From Rostratula benghalensis (taxonomy: Eukaryota; Chordata; Aves; Charadriiformes; Rostratulidae): DNA of 64,000 nt. The DNA lies in NCBI GenBank assembly GCA_013399305.1, contig VXAI01000089.1, forward strand, positions 1,381,009 through 1,445,008. The letters run 5' to 3'. Below, piece by piece: positions 48,858 to 62,128 of the stretch. Both the position numbers and the translations under genes were made by a program. The notes under the pieces are model-generated. The model worked only from the letters and a program-made list of their open reading frames with translations, was not told where the DNA came from and did no database searches. Position 1 is the stretch's first letter. The number at the start of each line of letters is the position of its first letter.

Positions 48858-49489
48858 GCTGGCAGCATATTACCAGGGTTACAAGAGTAGCCTGTGAGAG
48901 ACACCAGTTTTGTGCCTTTCCAGTGTGTTTGACCATGGTTACACAAGTGCATTCTGGTCCAGATCCCAGCTATGAGTAAATTATACCCTTAACACCTTCA
49001 CACAGGACATTTTCCACATTTCAGTGATAAATATTACATTTCTTACCATTTTTCTGGTTTCCTGGGTAGCCATTGTCTTGTTAATTCATGTTGCTACATG
49101 AACTTGATGTCATAAAGTAGACAATCAAATTTAGTGAAAAAAAATATATTGGCCACTATTAGACATTCTTTCTGACAGGTTGCTTTCTCTTGCATTACTG
49201 CCCTCCTGCCCTGGCTATAGGAACTTTGGTAGTTAGTTGGAAACATTTGAGGTCAGAGTTGGACTGTCACTTCACTCATCCTTTTCTCACTCACCCTTTC
49301 AATACCAAGATTGAACATACCCGAAATGTAGTTTTGTTTCTGGGTTCTTGTGAAGGTGGTTAGAGCTTTCTGTTACACAGATCAAAATACTCTAATCATT
49401 TTTACACTGTAAGAATGTATCCACCAGTCCTTTGAAAGGGCATGGGCATTAGACATGAAACAGAAAGTATCACACAAGTCTATATAGGA

Positions 49490-49824
49490 GACCTTATAGC
49501 GGCCTTCCTCTGAAGGGAGCCTACAGGAGAGCTGGAGAAAGAGTCTTTGTTAGGAAGTGGAGTGACAGGACAAGGGGTAAGAATTTTAAATTGGAAGAGG
49601 GGAGAGTTAGATTAGATACCAGAAAGAAATTCTTCCCTGTGAGGCTAGTGAGGTACTGGAACAGGTTGTCCAGAAAAGTTCTGGATGCCCCATCTCTGGA
49701 AGGCCAGGCTGGATGGGGCTTTGAGCTACCTGGTCTAGTGGGAGGTGTCCCTGCCTATGGCAGGGGGGTTGGAACTTGATTGGCTTTACAGTCCCTTCCA
49801 ACTCTAACCATTCTATGATTCTAA
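49490..49824 (+). mobile_element. CR1 LINE 3' tail, plus strand, with ORF2 C-terminus
   Basis: It starts GACCTTATAGCGGCCTTCC and ends TTCCAACTCTAACCATTCTATGATTCT, the classic avian CR1 end. The frame from 49591 to 49779 still reads as the CR1 ORF2 C-terminal segment (RLDTRKKFFPVRLVRYWNRL, then DAPSLEG), showing modest decay. It is 5'-truncated. A few bases are missing near 49505, where the consensus carries a longer 'gtacctgaaggggg' segment. Confidence 0.92.
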
Positions 49825-51430
49825 GTGACCAGGTTGTTATGATACTGATACATCTCAGCCAGCCCTTCCCTACCTGCATGCTCTCACCTGTTCCTCTGTG
49901 GCTGGTTTGGTTTGCCCAAAATATGCCAGATCACTTTCCTCATCTGCTCACAGTGCTGCCTCTGCGTGTGAATCGGAAAGTCTTAAAGCCAACATTTTCT
50001 TTGCTAGGGGCACTACCTTCCTAGCAAAAATTGTGGGGAAGTGTTTAGAAGAACATAATAACATCTAGTTGTCACAACTTCCCTCAAATATAGCAGTTTT
50101 AGTCCTTTACAAAAAGCCCTGAAGATTAGCTGCCTTAGAGATAAAGGAATTTTTATCATTTAGCATCAGTCTATGTTTTGTAGGGGTAGCTTTCAAGATG
50201 TAAGTATAATTTGAAGGCATAATTCAACCACAGAACACATTTTTTTATGTAGCTGAGGAGTCTGAGTGGGATTTTTTAGTTTGCAATTGTTACTCAGTGT
50301 AGAAGGTACATGATAATAGCTGTGACAGCTTTCACATGCTGAGCAACAACATTTGTCTCAGCACCACACTGATCAGCAAAAACAATAGAGAGGAAGTTCT
50401 CAGAGCATGGCAGACAGAGAGTCTTCTCAAATTGGTTTGGATAACATGTCCTTCTTCCATTTCGCTGTTGAGAGACACATAGCTGTGATGTTTATCATGA
50501 CAGCAATGGTGTTTATCTTACCAGGATTGTGTTGAAGCAAGTTTAATTGTATTACCATAAAACATATAAATGCTGGGAGTGACACAATGTGTTTAGCATC
50601 AATATAAAGGTTGCTAAGTTTTATGCTTTCAACTGGAATTAGAGCAGCAACAGGACACTAGAACATATGGAATGCATTTTGGGTTTTATGTTCGTGTCTC
50701 TCAAGGAGGATTAGTACATTTGCAAAGATTCTTTATGTGCTCTACCATAGGCACTGATAGTTTGTGTGTAACAGCATCACCATTTCCTCCCCCATCTCCC
50801 CATTTAAACATGAAATCAAGTGTTTGGGAATTCTTTAGAGGTTCAACAGCTGGTCCTAGCTTGCAAACATTATTCCTTACTTGCTGCTTGATGGGTTTTA
50901 AAAGCATCACACTAGGCATGATAGATTGGATAAAATGTATTTCCAGGTTCCTATCATCTTTATCTATTGATGTGTATTAAATCTGCTAATGTAAAAACTG
51001 TGGAAAGAATATGGATTATATGTCTCCCTTATAGGGTTGTCTTGGTTAGCTACAGCCTTCACTGACCATAAAAGAAGTTTTTTCACCCCTTCCATTTGAT
51101 GTGTTTAGAAAATCTCAAACATTTATCAACAAGGAAGGTAGTTCCTCCTTACTGATCACTGAACCCTTTTTGTTGGGACCATGCTAAGATATGACGTATC
51201 CAATTCCTGATGATTTGCACCAAGACATGAAACCTTACCTCCTGTCCAGGCCTTTTGAAACCACCTGCTTTCTTCATGGTCCAGGTTTTATCTTCCCTCA
51301 AGTCCAATCATCTTCATTATTTAACAGAATTACTCTTATTTATGAATGAACAACATGCACATAAATCTGAAACAGACAGTATGTCTGAGTCACACCTGTG
51401 CAATGGGATATATCTTACCCCAGCAACACA
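49825..51430. other. Gene-less spacer
   Basis: There is no recognisable gene, microsatellite or transposon. Short ORFs on both strands (50672-50980 plus, 50701-50919 minus) overlap each other and look random. Confidence 0.5.
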
Positions 51431-51690
51431 CACAGAATCACGGAATCACAGAATCATTAGAGTTGGAAGGGACCTCTAGAGATCATCTAGTCCAACTTCC
51501 CTGCTAAAGCAGGATTGCCCAGAGCACATTACTCAGGATGCATCCAGGCAGGTCTTGAAAATCTCCACAGAAGAGGACTCCACAACCTCCACCACCATTT
51601 TCCCTTTTATCGAGTGTTTATTATTCTACCTGTGAAGTTCTCCTTTGTCTCTCATTCAACTCTCCTTTATGACATTCAACTGTAGCTGGA
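51431..51690 (-). mobile_element. CR1 LINE 3' tail, minus strand
   Basis: It opens with repeated octamers of the reversed CR1 tail (CACAGAATCACGGAATCACAG), then TTGGAAGGGACCTCTAGAGA, ATCTAGTCCAACTTCCCTGC and AAGCAGGATTGCCCAGAGCAC. Similarity fades after about 51610 but can be followed loosely to 51690. It is the opposite orientation to the three tails before it. Confidence 0.88.
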
Positions 51691-54600
51691 GAAAAGCACT
51701 GAGAAAAGAAGTAAGCTACTCATCACCAAGACCGTGAAGTGCTGTACGTTCTTATTTCTGCTTTAATAAAAGAGCCACATAACTTCTTCTCCTTATAAAT
51801 GCAGCCTAAAAGGACAGCAGATAAGACACTGGTTTATCCTGCAGTAGAGCTTGACCATGAACCCCAAGTTCAGAGTCCCAGTCCTTCCCTCTATTTTACA
51901 GCTCCCTTTCCAGCGCTGAATGGCAAGTTCTGTAAAAACCACAAAATTCCAAGCTATATGTAGCTTTTTTTTGTCCCAAAACCCCACTGAGCTGACTACA
52001 GCAACACACAAATTACAAGCTTTACCTAGTCACAGATAACCTACCAAGTAATTTCTGGCTTTGAACTATGACAGTCAGTGGGGTTCACTCTTGCAGCTGC
52101 CTGCACTTGATTCAGCTCTATTTTTGAGCTGTGTTTTGCTCTTGGGGCCTTTGACTGAGAAGTGCCTGGGTTCAGAAGAGGCAAAGAGAAACTGGATACT
52201 GACGTGACATTATTGTTATGATTTTATCTTTTCAACTAAGCATCCAGCAACATCCTGCCCAATAGACATCTACTTATCTTGTTTGTCAATTCAAAATTAT
52301 GCATAAAATGGCCTCCTGAAACCTAGAGATGGGGTGAACAGGGAGTGTGAGCTACTATGTCATTGCATATCTGTTATTTTCTCTTTTTTCCTAATTGCAT
52401 ATTAAATTGTATAAGACCCTAATTATTCAAAGAAGATGACAAAAGCTTCCACGTTTCTGACAATGGAAATTGGCTAAGGAGCACAGACCTCACAACAAAA
52501 AGCAGAACAAGCCCTAATCACAATTAACAACTTGCACTTTGGTTGTGGAATCCCACTGACTTAATTAAAAATTTGAGCCACAAGCGGATATGTTATTTTT
52601 GAAGGGCGTCTCCACACAGCCCTGTACAGAACAGGCAGAGATCCTAATTTGTGTGAGGATCAGTCTAATTGAGCTGCAAAGACCACAATGCTCAATGCCA
52701 CACAGACTGAAAAGGCTGGGTACTGAAGCAGTAACGGACAAATTTGTTTGGTGCTATGTATGAGCCCCTAAACTCTGTGCCCTCGTGGGCTCCGGTGTTC
52801 CTAGATGTTAGACTAGGAAGTCTGGAATAGTCGATATGGCCCGGTCCTCATCTGTACCACTCTTCAGATATTCAGAAATTGCTAAATTTCAATGAAGAGA
52901 GATTGATTAGCAAGAATAAGCCCCTCCCTGTAACTAATCTTTGCTTTTTACACATGAAAAGCTCCAAGGACACTCAGAAAAGCTCCAGGACTTCCATCAC
53001 ACCTGCTTCAGGACAGGCACAAAAGCCTTCCTGACAGACCTGAGCACCTGAAGACACATCACATTGCTCAGCCTCCTGTTCGTTTATGCACCCTGGGTTG
53101 CATAATTCATATAAAGCCAAATAGGCAGCAATGGGAAAACATTTCTGTGGCTGAGCTGTGGCTTTTGCTCCAAAAATACACTGAGCAGCTCTACACCACA
53201 GGCATGCAAATGAGCAAGGACTCAGTTTACATTTCACATTCAGCGATACACTTGATATATTTTCACCTGTCACAACCATCAGGATGCTACTCTCCCCAGG
53301 AACAAGGTCCAATGAGTCAATGATTTGCATATTAGGAGCAATAAATCCTTCCTATTCACAATACTTATTATTTGTAAATGCCCCTTGGCACAGTGGAAGG
53401 CTGAGGTAGCTGCTGGCATTCTGATTGCTTTTTGGACTTCAGCTTGTGCTTCTCAGCATGCTGGAGGTATCAGCTCAGGAACTGTACTGCTCCAACCAGA
53501 CACCAAGAAGTGTTAAGCTGCAACCCAGTGAGCAGAAACACAAATCATGGACAAGTCACTTCCCTTCTTTGAGGATTGGTTTTAAGAACAGAAAATTAAT
53601 TCTTGCTCCTCAGTTTGTATGTCTAGTTCCTTGCTTTGCCAGCATTTACGCTACTTTCTTTTCTGCAACACCACAGGGCGATGACAGCTTCTTGACTGAG
53701 CTATGTGGTGACTATCTGACACTAAGAATTTCTACTGTTTTGATTTTTGATATGTATTATACTACGTCTAAGGATACATACATACACTGGTTCTTGTGCA
53801 CCGGCCCTGCAGTAGAGCTGAAGAGAGCTGTGTAGACACTAGAACAAGTCCTGCATATATGGCAGCAATAACCTGCACCCGCTCCACATACATGCAATTG
53901 AGATAGGGCTATTGGGCTTTCATTATGTAAGCACAGAGTGCAGAATCTGAAGCAGAAAAAAAAAAAAAAAAGGGAAAATAAAATTATTTGTCTTTGGTTA
54001 TATAAAAAAGCTGCTGTAAAGCCAGAACAACGTTGTCTGAGTTAATACTCCAATAATTTTCCCACAGGACCATCCTTCCCCCAGAAAACAGCTTCCACAG
54101 AGCTCACACCATGCACACAAGGATATTTTCACCAGACAGAATAATAAAACACTCCCAGGAAGGCTGAATTCCAAACTTGATTACAAGCAAAACCAACAGC
54201 TCTTAACAATGAATACTGGCTAACTTGCATTGCATTACCACAGTGCACACTGAATAGCTTTTCCCTAAAAGGAAAGCTTGTGGTCACACTGGGATGTGAG
54301 ATGGGAAATGGCAGAAACACTGGCTCATTATTTATTTTTCACTCTATAGTATTTCTGTGTAACCACATGTTCATAGCAGTTAAGCATGGTGTGGCTGTCT
54401 AAATTCACTAGTACAAAACTAAACGGACCACCAAACACTGCACTTAGCCTATTCCCCCTCCTCAGGAAGCTTGCATCTAGTCAATTCTGCAGATGCCAAG
54501 CGTTACAGCAATACCACTAAATAAAAGACTGGACAACTGCCACAGGTGTAGTCAGATACACATGCTTTAGGGCCACTTTCCTCCACAGCAAACCTGACTA

Positions 54601-56091
54601 TACTCATACTACAGAAGACCTGGTCTCCTCTGCACCCCAACCACTTTTGCTGTCACTCGACATAACTTGTATGATTCCTCTTCTCTCTGTTCAAACAGAC
54701 TGAAATAATGTGAGACAGGTTGCAGCCGACTGGGGTGGTGTTTCTCTAGCTAAATATAAGGGTGTATGTAACACGGGTTTTGATGTAAATACATGTGGAA
54801 ATTCACTAGGATGTTATAAGACCGTCTAGAATGGTGTTATGAGACCTCATAAAGCAAAGGGATCCAAACTTCATGCCCACACTGCAGTCAGTTAGGACAA
54901 CACAAAACAGAGCAAGGAATTAAATAATAGTTGGGGGGCAGACCATCAGGTCTCAAGGTTGTTTCCTGGGTGGATTTGTATTATGAAGCACACCTAATAT
55001 TTCTCTCAATGCAGAGACAAAGAATCAGGTGAGTGCAGAGATGATCATTCCTTGGAGTTACAGCACATTACAGTGTACTTGAGCGTGCTGGCAGGATAGT
55101 TCCTTCAAGGTATCATGGAAGAAGCTCTCAGTGAAGAAACAGGTCTCATCAACATGTAAACAAGGTAATCAGTTTGAAGCATATTAGTCAAGACTCAGTG
55201 TTTTACAAGCACTGACTTGCAAGAGAAAGTAACAGTTCAGGACAGGTATGAGGTCACACCCTCATTCAAGTCAATTAATAAAGTCGCTATACTGATAGGC
55301 CTGATTTTGGCAGCCAGAAATCTGGTTTCTGACTTTCAGGCAAATCTCTGCAGTGGGAGAAGGTGGGGAAAGAGGAAACAGATCACAAAACAACATGATA
55401 TAACGTATTTCCTCTAAAGGCTTCAACATGGAAAGACTGGTAAAGTTTTCCATGAGGTATTAGTAAGTGTCTCAGTGAATAACCAAGGGAGCAGAAACAA
55501 AATTAAATCATGCTGGAGGCATGAGGTTGCTTGGCATTTTTTAATTCCAGTTTCTCATTTCACTGTGCATTAGGTAACTCGTTATCTAATTTAAAGCAGG
55601 TATTACACGTTAGTCTCCACACTTTGCAGCTGGCATGTTTAGACCATCTCCTTCATGCAATCTCTTAATTTGGCTGCCTGTGTTGTTTTGGCTGCTGAAG
55701 TAGATAGCATTTGCTCCTGACTTTCAGAAAACCTGTATCCTTGTTCCCCCTTGAAGTCAGTTGGAGCAGCTGGTGCACTGACTGCATAAACAAGAGGACA
55801 GACCTTTAGAGTGATAGATACCTTTGGAAAAAGTGTCTTGAAAATAGTTGAGGTACAATTTTCAAAGTGTCAAAGAAAGTCTTGAAGTTTGCAAGTGACA
55901 TGAAAAAACCTGTCCAGAGTACACCATACCTTCCTCTTCTGCAAAGGTGGAAATGTTTCCTCTTGACTAAAAGAGCAGCTGTAAATGGAGAGTGAAGTGG
56001 AAGGTCATGTAAATTAGACTCCCTTCACTCCCTCTCTCTTTTAGGACTACCTCCACCTATGGCAGGGAGCCGAAGTAGGTGTAACTCTCGT
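51691..56091. other. Gene-less stretch with conserved-looking block
   Basis: There is no recognisable gene. 52370-52700 is repeat-poor and rich in TAAT, CAATTA and ACAATGG motifs (see findings). The minus ORF at 52974-53330 is cysteine-rich by chance and shows no domain. A16 lies at 53956-53971. Confidence 0.5.
53956..53971 (+). repeat. Poly(A) tract, 16 bases
   Basis: A16 followed by GGGAAAATAAAATTATT. A simple repeat with no recognisable retroelement body. Confidence 0.8.
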
Positions 56092-56163
56092 GGGACCCGA
56101 TCCAGTTCTCATGAAGTCAATGTGAGTCTTTCCACTGACTTTTACAGGCATTGGATCCAGGCC
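56092..56163. repeat. GAAGTCAATG-type palindromic repeat
   Basis: GACCCGATCCAGTTCTCATG-AAGTCAATG on the left faces, in reverse complement, GGCCTGGATCCAATGCCTG-TAAAAGTCAG on the right. Both arms keep GATCCA and AAGTCA, with a spacer of about ten bases (TGAGTCTTTCC). This is the clearest copy in the window. Confidence 0.6.
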
Positions 56164-59100
56164 ACAGTGAGGAGCTGCAAGGTGTAGGTTAAAATATCCC
56201 TCTCATGTTTCCTTTTACATATACACAGTAATTCCCTTGCCTGTAGCATGTTTCATTAACACTTCATGGTTTTATTTCATCCAGGCTCTTTCATATGCAG
56301 CTTCTATGGGGTTATTACCCTGAGGCTAGAGAAAAGTTTTGTAAGTCTAGGCTTCTGGGGTTTAAGACTTGCTGCTAGGTACCATTTGGCCCATTTTTAT
56401 CTTTTTCATCCCATCCCATTCCATTCTTTCAGAGTTAGAAATCCTACTTATTTGGGGGAAGTAAGACTTCCCTCCTCTTGCCCCAAGCCAAGCTGAAAAC
56501 CATTACTACTGGGAACTGCTATTTCCAAGAGATGTCTCTTAATCTACAGTAAGACCTGACACTCTTAAGTCTTATCTTGCTCCCAGTTTCTACTAAGCCT
56601 TCTCTGCAGAGCCTTAATGAAATCCTTTCTTGCTCTTCTGCCTTGACAAAAAATGCCATGCTGTTCAGTTTATTTAGACAGATATTTATAGAGTGTGACA
56701 GAACTGAGATGATGACAGTAATCAGGTTTGACACACCATGAGCTGCAAATGTGCAGAAGAAAGGAGTGGCTTCATCTGAGTTTTATCTCAAGTTTATTCA
56801 GAGCCAGGAAAACTGTGGTATAAGTTTCTCTCTGCCTTACGACCATCATGATGTGCTATAAGCTTGTAATAACTCCCCACAAAGCAAGATGACTAAGAGC
56901 TTGTTTGTTTAGGTATCTGTGGCTACAAGTGAAAAATTAAGATGTAAACTGCAAAGATCAAGTCATTGAAGGGGAGCACAGGAAGTTTTTTCCTCATAAA
57001 ACTGTTCTCACTGAGATCAACAGGACTTACTCCTGAAAAACCTGTGCGGGAGATCAGTGGGAGAGTCACCCAGGGAAACAACACCCTTCTTAGTGACTGT
57101 TGGAGGAGCTCCTGACAGTATGCAGTGATCTAGTCATAAGGTGCTGACCTTTTGCAGATAGCTCACCAAGCTGTGCTTCCACCTCCCAAGTCAGGGAATG
57201 TACATGTGGGAGGAAAATGCAATGGGAGCTGATGAGCTGATGAGCAGCCAAGAGGTCAAGGCTTACCACCATACCAGAAGGTAGTCTCCAGCTTCTTCCC
57301 TTGCGCCTTCTGCAAAAGTAGTCTGGAGGTGGCTTAGTCTGCCAGATGAACCCAACAATCATGAACTGAGAGAGATATAAAAGCAATGAAAATGTAGACT
57401 CCTCAGTTATCTTTAAAGGAACTGGCCTGATTTTCCAAAGAATGAGTCTGTGAGTAGCTTTATGGGAATACTGTTTTTGATTAAAAGACAAATCAGCTCT
57501 CTGATGCAATCTTTGCTCCACTGCAAAATCCACAAGCACAAAAATCAGGTTTAGATCTCTCTTCTCCTCCTTGCCCCAAAAAATACATTGCTAGACTTAA
57601 TTTTTTTTTCTTCAACACAGCAGAATCATCTTCCTCACCAAAGAATGTGTATGATGCTACTTCAACATCAGCTTCCAGAGTAGGCACATACCTTAACATG
57701 GTTCAGGCCCAAAACCCTTGAGGGTGGAAGAAAGGAGTAAAGTATCACAACAGAAAATCCAGACTGATGGAAGGCAAAGCACTAGCCCCAGGTAGAGGTC
57801 CAGTTCCATCCAAGGTGGGGTAACTTAGAAAGACAAGCTGCAAAAGTTCGGGAAACACAAGCAGAAAATAATGCATGCTTCATGCAGAAAAAATGGGCTA
57901 TGAAAAACACACAAGGACAAAGCAAAGCCCCCAAAGACCTGTTTGGAAAGGTCAGCTGAATTCAGAACAATTCAGGGCCAGAGCTTCATCAAGGAAGCGT
58001 AGCTGAAGTTTGCCAGGTTACACCCTCCAGAGTAAAAGGAGAAGAGTAAAGAGTGCCAGAGAGGGCGAGAGGAAAACCAGGAGCAGAACGCCAAGTGCTT
58101 TGCAAATCAGCAAGCCTCAGTGGAGTTACGTCAGTGGAGAGACTAGCCCAGCAGTTAACCAAAGGCACACATCTCAGAATAGCAAAATTCAGTCTCTGCC
58201 TCAGGCACCAAACTGAGCAAACCTGCAGAAAAGGACAAATCTAAATGGGTGAAAAAACCCTGCAGATTTCCTCTGACTAATAAGATTGGTCCAGAATTTC
58301 CATGTCTGGTTCCTTAACAATGTACCTTGAAAATTGTCTCTCCTTTTTCCTCTGCCCTGAACCCATAACCTGCAGCTCCCCACCGATCTACAGGCTCCCA
58401 AAGCTTTGGGACACTGAAAAAGCAAACTGTACATGTCAAGCCACCTGACTGGAATAGGGGCCCATCACACAGGGCAGCTGTGAAAGGGATATGAGTTTTG
58501 AAGAACAAAAGATTTTAACAGCACATTTCAGCACCATCACAGAATTTTTTTGACTGTTTATTTGGGTTATTTGTTTCAGAGCTACACTTCCTTTCTCCTC
58601 CCCAGCTTCAGTTTTAGAATCTGGGCTAACAAGCACTTCCAAAATCCAGTATCTACCACTAGGTGGATGAAAGAGATTGCAAATTACTGTTGGCTCTATA
58701 GCTTCAAAAACATGCCCATCACCTTTTGTGTAGTTCTGTTGATCTTATCGCTGGCCATCAATTCTAAGTTTCAGTTGATCAATAAGCATTAGTTTTGGCT
58801 CCAGTTACTGGCAGGTAGACACCCAAGGGTCTGGGCAACAATAGAGCAATGACAAGTTCCCCCATTTTGGGGCAACATTCTTTTTGTGATTCAGAAATTC
58901 AGCTTGTTGCATACCATGATGAAAACGTGGAACAATTGCAGGAGGCCCCAGTTTGCTGGGGGTCAAGGCATGATTACAACAACCCTTTTGGGGTTTCCTC
59001 TCTATCTCCCAGAGGAGGGCTTAGGGCTCACAGTCACATTCTGATGAGTAGAGAATTTACTTCCCACCAAGGAAAAGATTTGATAAATCCTGTAATTAGT

Positions 59101-62100
59101 AAAAGTAATCTTTTAATCCTAGGCATTCTCTTCCTATCTTCCCTTTAATTTCTTTTCCCACATCCTCCACCCAGCCCTTGGTTGAAAGCTGTCTCCTGAA
59201 GGAAATGCAAGTCTATTTTTCCCTCCCTCTCTTTCCTTCCAAATGCACCCAATTAGTTCTTCATCCACCACTGACTTGATTGTCTTCAGAATATAAGAAT
59301 GTAGTGCAGTGACTTACATAGTTTGAAATCAGCATGTGCATAAACCTTTCCTGACTCTAGGACCTAAAGACATTAGCCTTCAACCAGAGCAACATGCAAT
59401 TAATTACTGCAAAATTGAGAGTTGCATGGACCAACGAGTTCAGTTGTATTGAGCATTTTCCATTGTTATTAACTAGAAAGGAAAATACGTAACAGCTAAC
59501 AATATAGTTTCAAGGTGTAGGACTCACACTGGCTCTGAATATCAAGGTAAACTGGTAAATTGTCCCATTAGTTTGCAGGTTGTCTTGTACGCAGACTTTG
59601 GGTATCTTGCAGGGATCCAAATTAAGCTGTGTTTGCATTCAAAACATTTTCACTCTGTCATTTAAGTAGTAATGCCTGAAGTGGAGATCAACTATATCAA
59701 TACAAAGGTGCTCCATATGAGTACACAGGAAGCTGTCCTTGTTATAATGTGTCTTTGTGATGGGATTGTGTAAATGTCTCTTTGTTGGTGACATGATCAC
59801 ACTTCTAGCAATCATAGATTAATGCTTACAAAACTGTGCATAAGCTACATAGTTATATATGTCTCCAGAAATACATGTCTGCTTACTCAAGCAGTGAGAG
59901 ACATCCAGTCACCTTCTGCAAACATTTTCTCATGACATAAGTAATTTTCAGTGACCATTGAAAGAAAGATAAATAACCACTACATTCCATGAGTTCAAAG
60001 TGTCTCAGAGTGTTCCTTTAATTTCTGCTGTTTATTATTCTTTCTGAACGTTTTGCTTGCCTAAAAGTGAACGGAAATAACATCAACTAAACCTGAGGCG
60101 ACTTTCACACAATAGCCAGGTCAAAGAAATGGAAAAACCTTCTGACAAAAGAAATATTTCTTTAGGTGAATGAGCATATTAACAAACGTGTGCACACTCT
60201 AACTCCAGAAGGAACGTTTCTGCAGAAAGCATGTGAAGAGTGCACATGAAGTTGGCCAGTACTTTCACTGCCATTGAAACTATCTGTTATTATTATGCAC
60301 ATCTAGAGTTCCCCACTTGTTCAATAATACGCTTAAATAAGCAAACAGATAATGATAGTAACATTTTAATGTTATGGTCTATGTAGAAACAATGGAAAAA
60401 ATAAGAAGGTAAAGTAAGACACCTGGGTATGATAGGGAACAGCTGTCCTTGTGTAAATCTTTTATTCAATCAACAGCATTAGCCTGCTGTCTAAAAACCA
60501 TCATTTCTCACTCCACCTTCCTCTCCTTTAAGGTTCTGAAGAAACTTTGTGTAAATAGGAATTCTGAAACCTTAGGAACTGACAAATATTTATTTGCTGG
60601 TACTTGTCCTTGCAGATGGTTGTCCCATCACCTATATAAATGAGAAGCCTATTAAAGAAAATAAGGCATATGGCTACATTCCAGGTTCCTCTCACTGCAA
60701 AGCTCCCACAGAGGCTATATTAGGGTAACCATCCACCCTTAGAAGTGGTAAGTAATCTAGTTAAACAGAAGTTCACAGTGTTCAAAGAATTTTCAGTCTT
60801 GGAAAAGAGAAGCAGTTCAGTTAAGAAACTGTAGCTGCCCCCTCCTATTTTTATATCAGAAGCTTATTTTTTGATTGTGCATTTCTGGAGTTTCTTCATC
60901 TTCTTCTTGCCTCTAATTGATCTCAGGTTTCATACTCAGCTGTACAAATATATTACATTGAAAAACTAAGTAACAGACCCAGTGGAGGTAAAATGCTAGG
61001 GGGAAAAAAGAAAAAAGGCCTTGGAAACAGGATGTAGTCCTGGGTTTGTGGCTGTGAGCAGTGAGAAACAGTGGATCTGGATTCAACTGCCAAGTTTGCC
61101 ACAATGTCTTTTAGTGACCTGGGAGGGCATTGTTAAAGCCTTGAATTGAGATCCTAAATACAGCCCAATAAAGATCTTAATCTCATTGTGCCTCTAGTCC
61201 TAATTGCCAAAGTAAAGTTACTTTGAACCTAACTGAAAAGAAATTTTCAGCAGAAACACCTGTTTCTGACAGAATGCTTTGAAATTTTTCAAACAATACA
61301 GGTATTTTTCTTTTTTCTTTTTTTATTCTTTTTATTTACACCTCTCACTCTAAAATCTTGACTACCCGGCTTTGGTATGAAATGCTATAATATGAGGTAA
61401 AGCGCTACTGTTTCAGTTTTGACAAAATGAAATATCTTGATAATAAAAAAAAAAGTGCCATTAAATTTGAAAGCAATTGCTTTCATGCAACAACAAAAAG
61501 AAAAACTTTGTATTAGAATTTCCCATGTGATAGAAATTCTGTTTCCTGTCACACTGTCAGATACTGCTTTTCTTGTCAATCTTTTCCAACTATTTTACTT
61601 GTATCCTAGGATACAAATTCTCTTCTCGCTCTCCACTTGCATGATCACTTTTTAACTTCTCCTTGTTCAACAAAAAGGCCACAGTAAAAACAGGATTCAG
61701 ATAACTGTCTGGCCTGTAATGTCATTTGCTTTTTTCAGGATATTTTCTGGGTGTTCAGTGCTCACAGCAGTTAGTTCTTCTGGGTTCAACTACCAGGGTA
61801 GTGGCTTAATCAGTGAGACTTTCTGAAGCATCTTCTCTTTATTGCTGTCCAGTGAGATCACTGTGGTCATCTTAACTTGCCAGTTACCTAACCCCATCAG
61901 TTTCTGCTTTCCTTGCAGAAAGAAGAGGAGACAAGTCAAGAGCCATAAGCAGAGTCCCAAGGGTACTTGGAGTTTGCTTAATTACAATTACTTAAGGCGT
62001 GCCCATGGGTTTGCTATGGAACAGGCAGGGAACATGCAGGACTATTCAGGACCAAAGGTGTCATGCAGTTTCCAGAACACAAAACCTTGTGTGAAATTTG

Positions 62101-62128
62101 TGAAGAAAAGAGGCAACGCACAGCTAGG

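Larger units (their letters stand above)
45633..49489. other. Gene-less stretch
   Basis: There is no recognisable gene. It holds A19 at 47676-47694 preceded by a small hairpin (GAGATA-GTAG-TATCTC, 47655-47670), an A-run at 48421, a repeat-poor block at 48630-48760 resembling conserved non-coding DNA, and a 29-base tandem duplication at 48800. Confidence 0.5.

Noticed and set aside
49591..49779. 62-codon plus ORF that looks like a conserved protein
   Set aside because: The resemblance is real but comes from the CR1 ORF2 C-terminus. It is a retrotransposon remnant, not a host gene.
52974..53330. Cysteine-rich 118-codon minus ORF
   Set aside because: The cysteine spacing fits no known secreted domain, there is no signal peptide at the start, and it overlaps random ORFs in other frames.
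56044..56120. Possible 77-base exon between TCTCTCTTTTAG and AATGTGAGT
   Set aside because: The donor lies inside the left arm of a dispersed palindromic repeat, and there is no open frame support or partner exon. It is a repeat-derived splice-like site at best.
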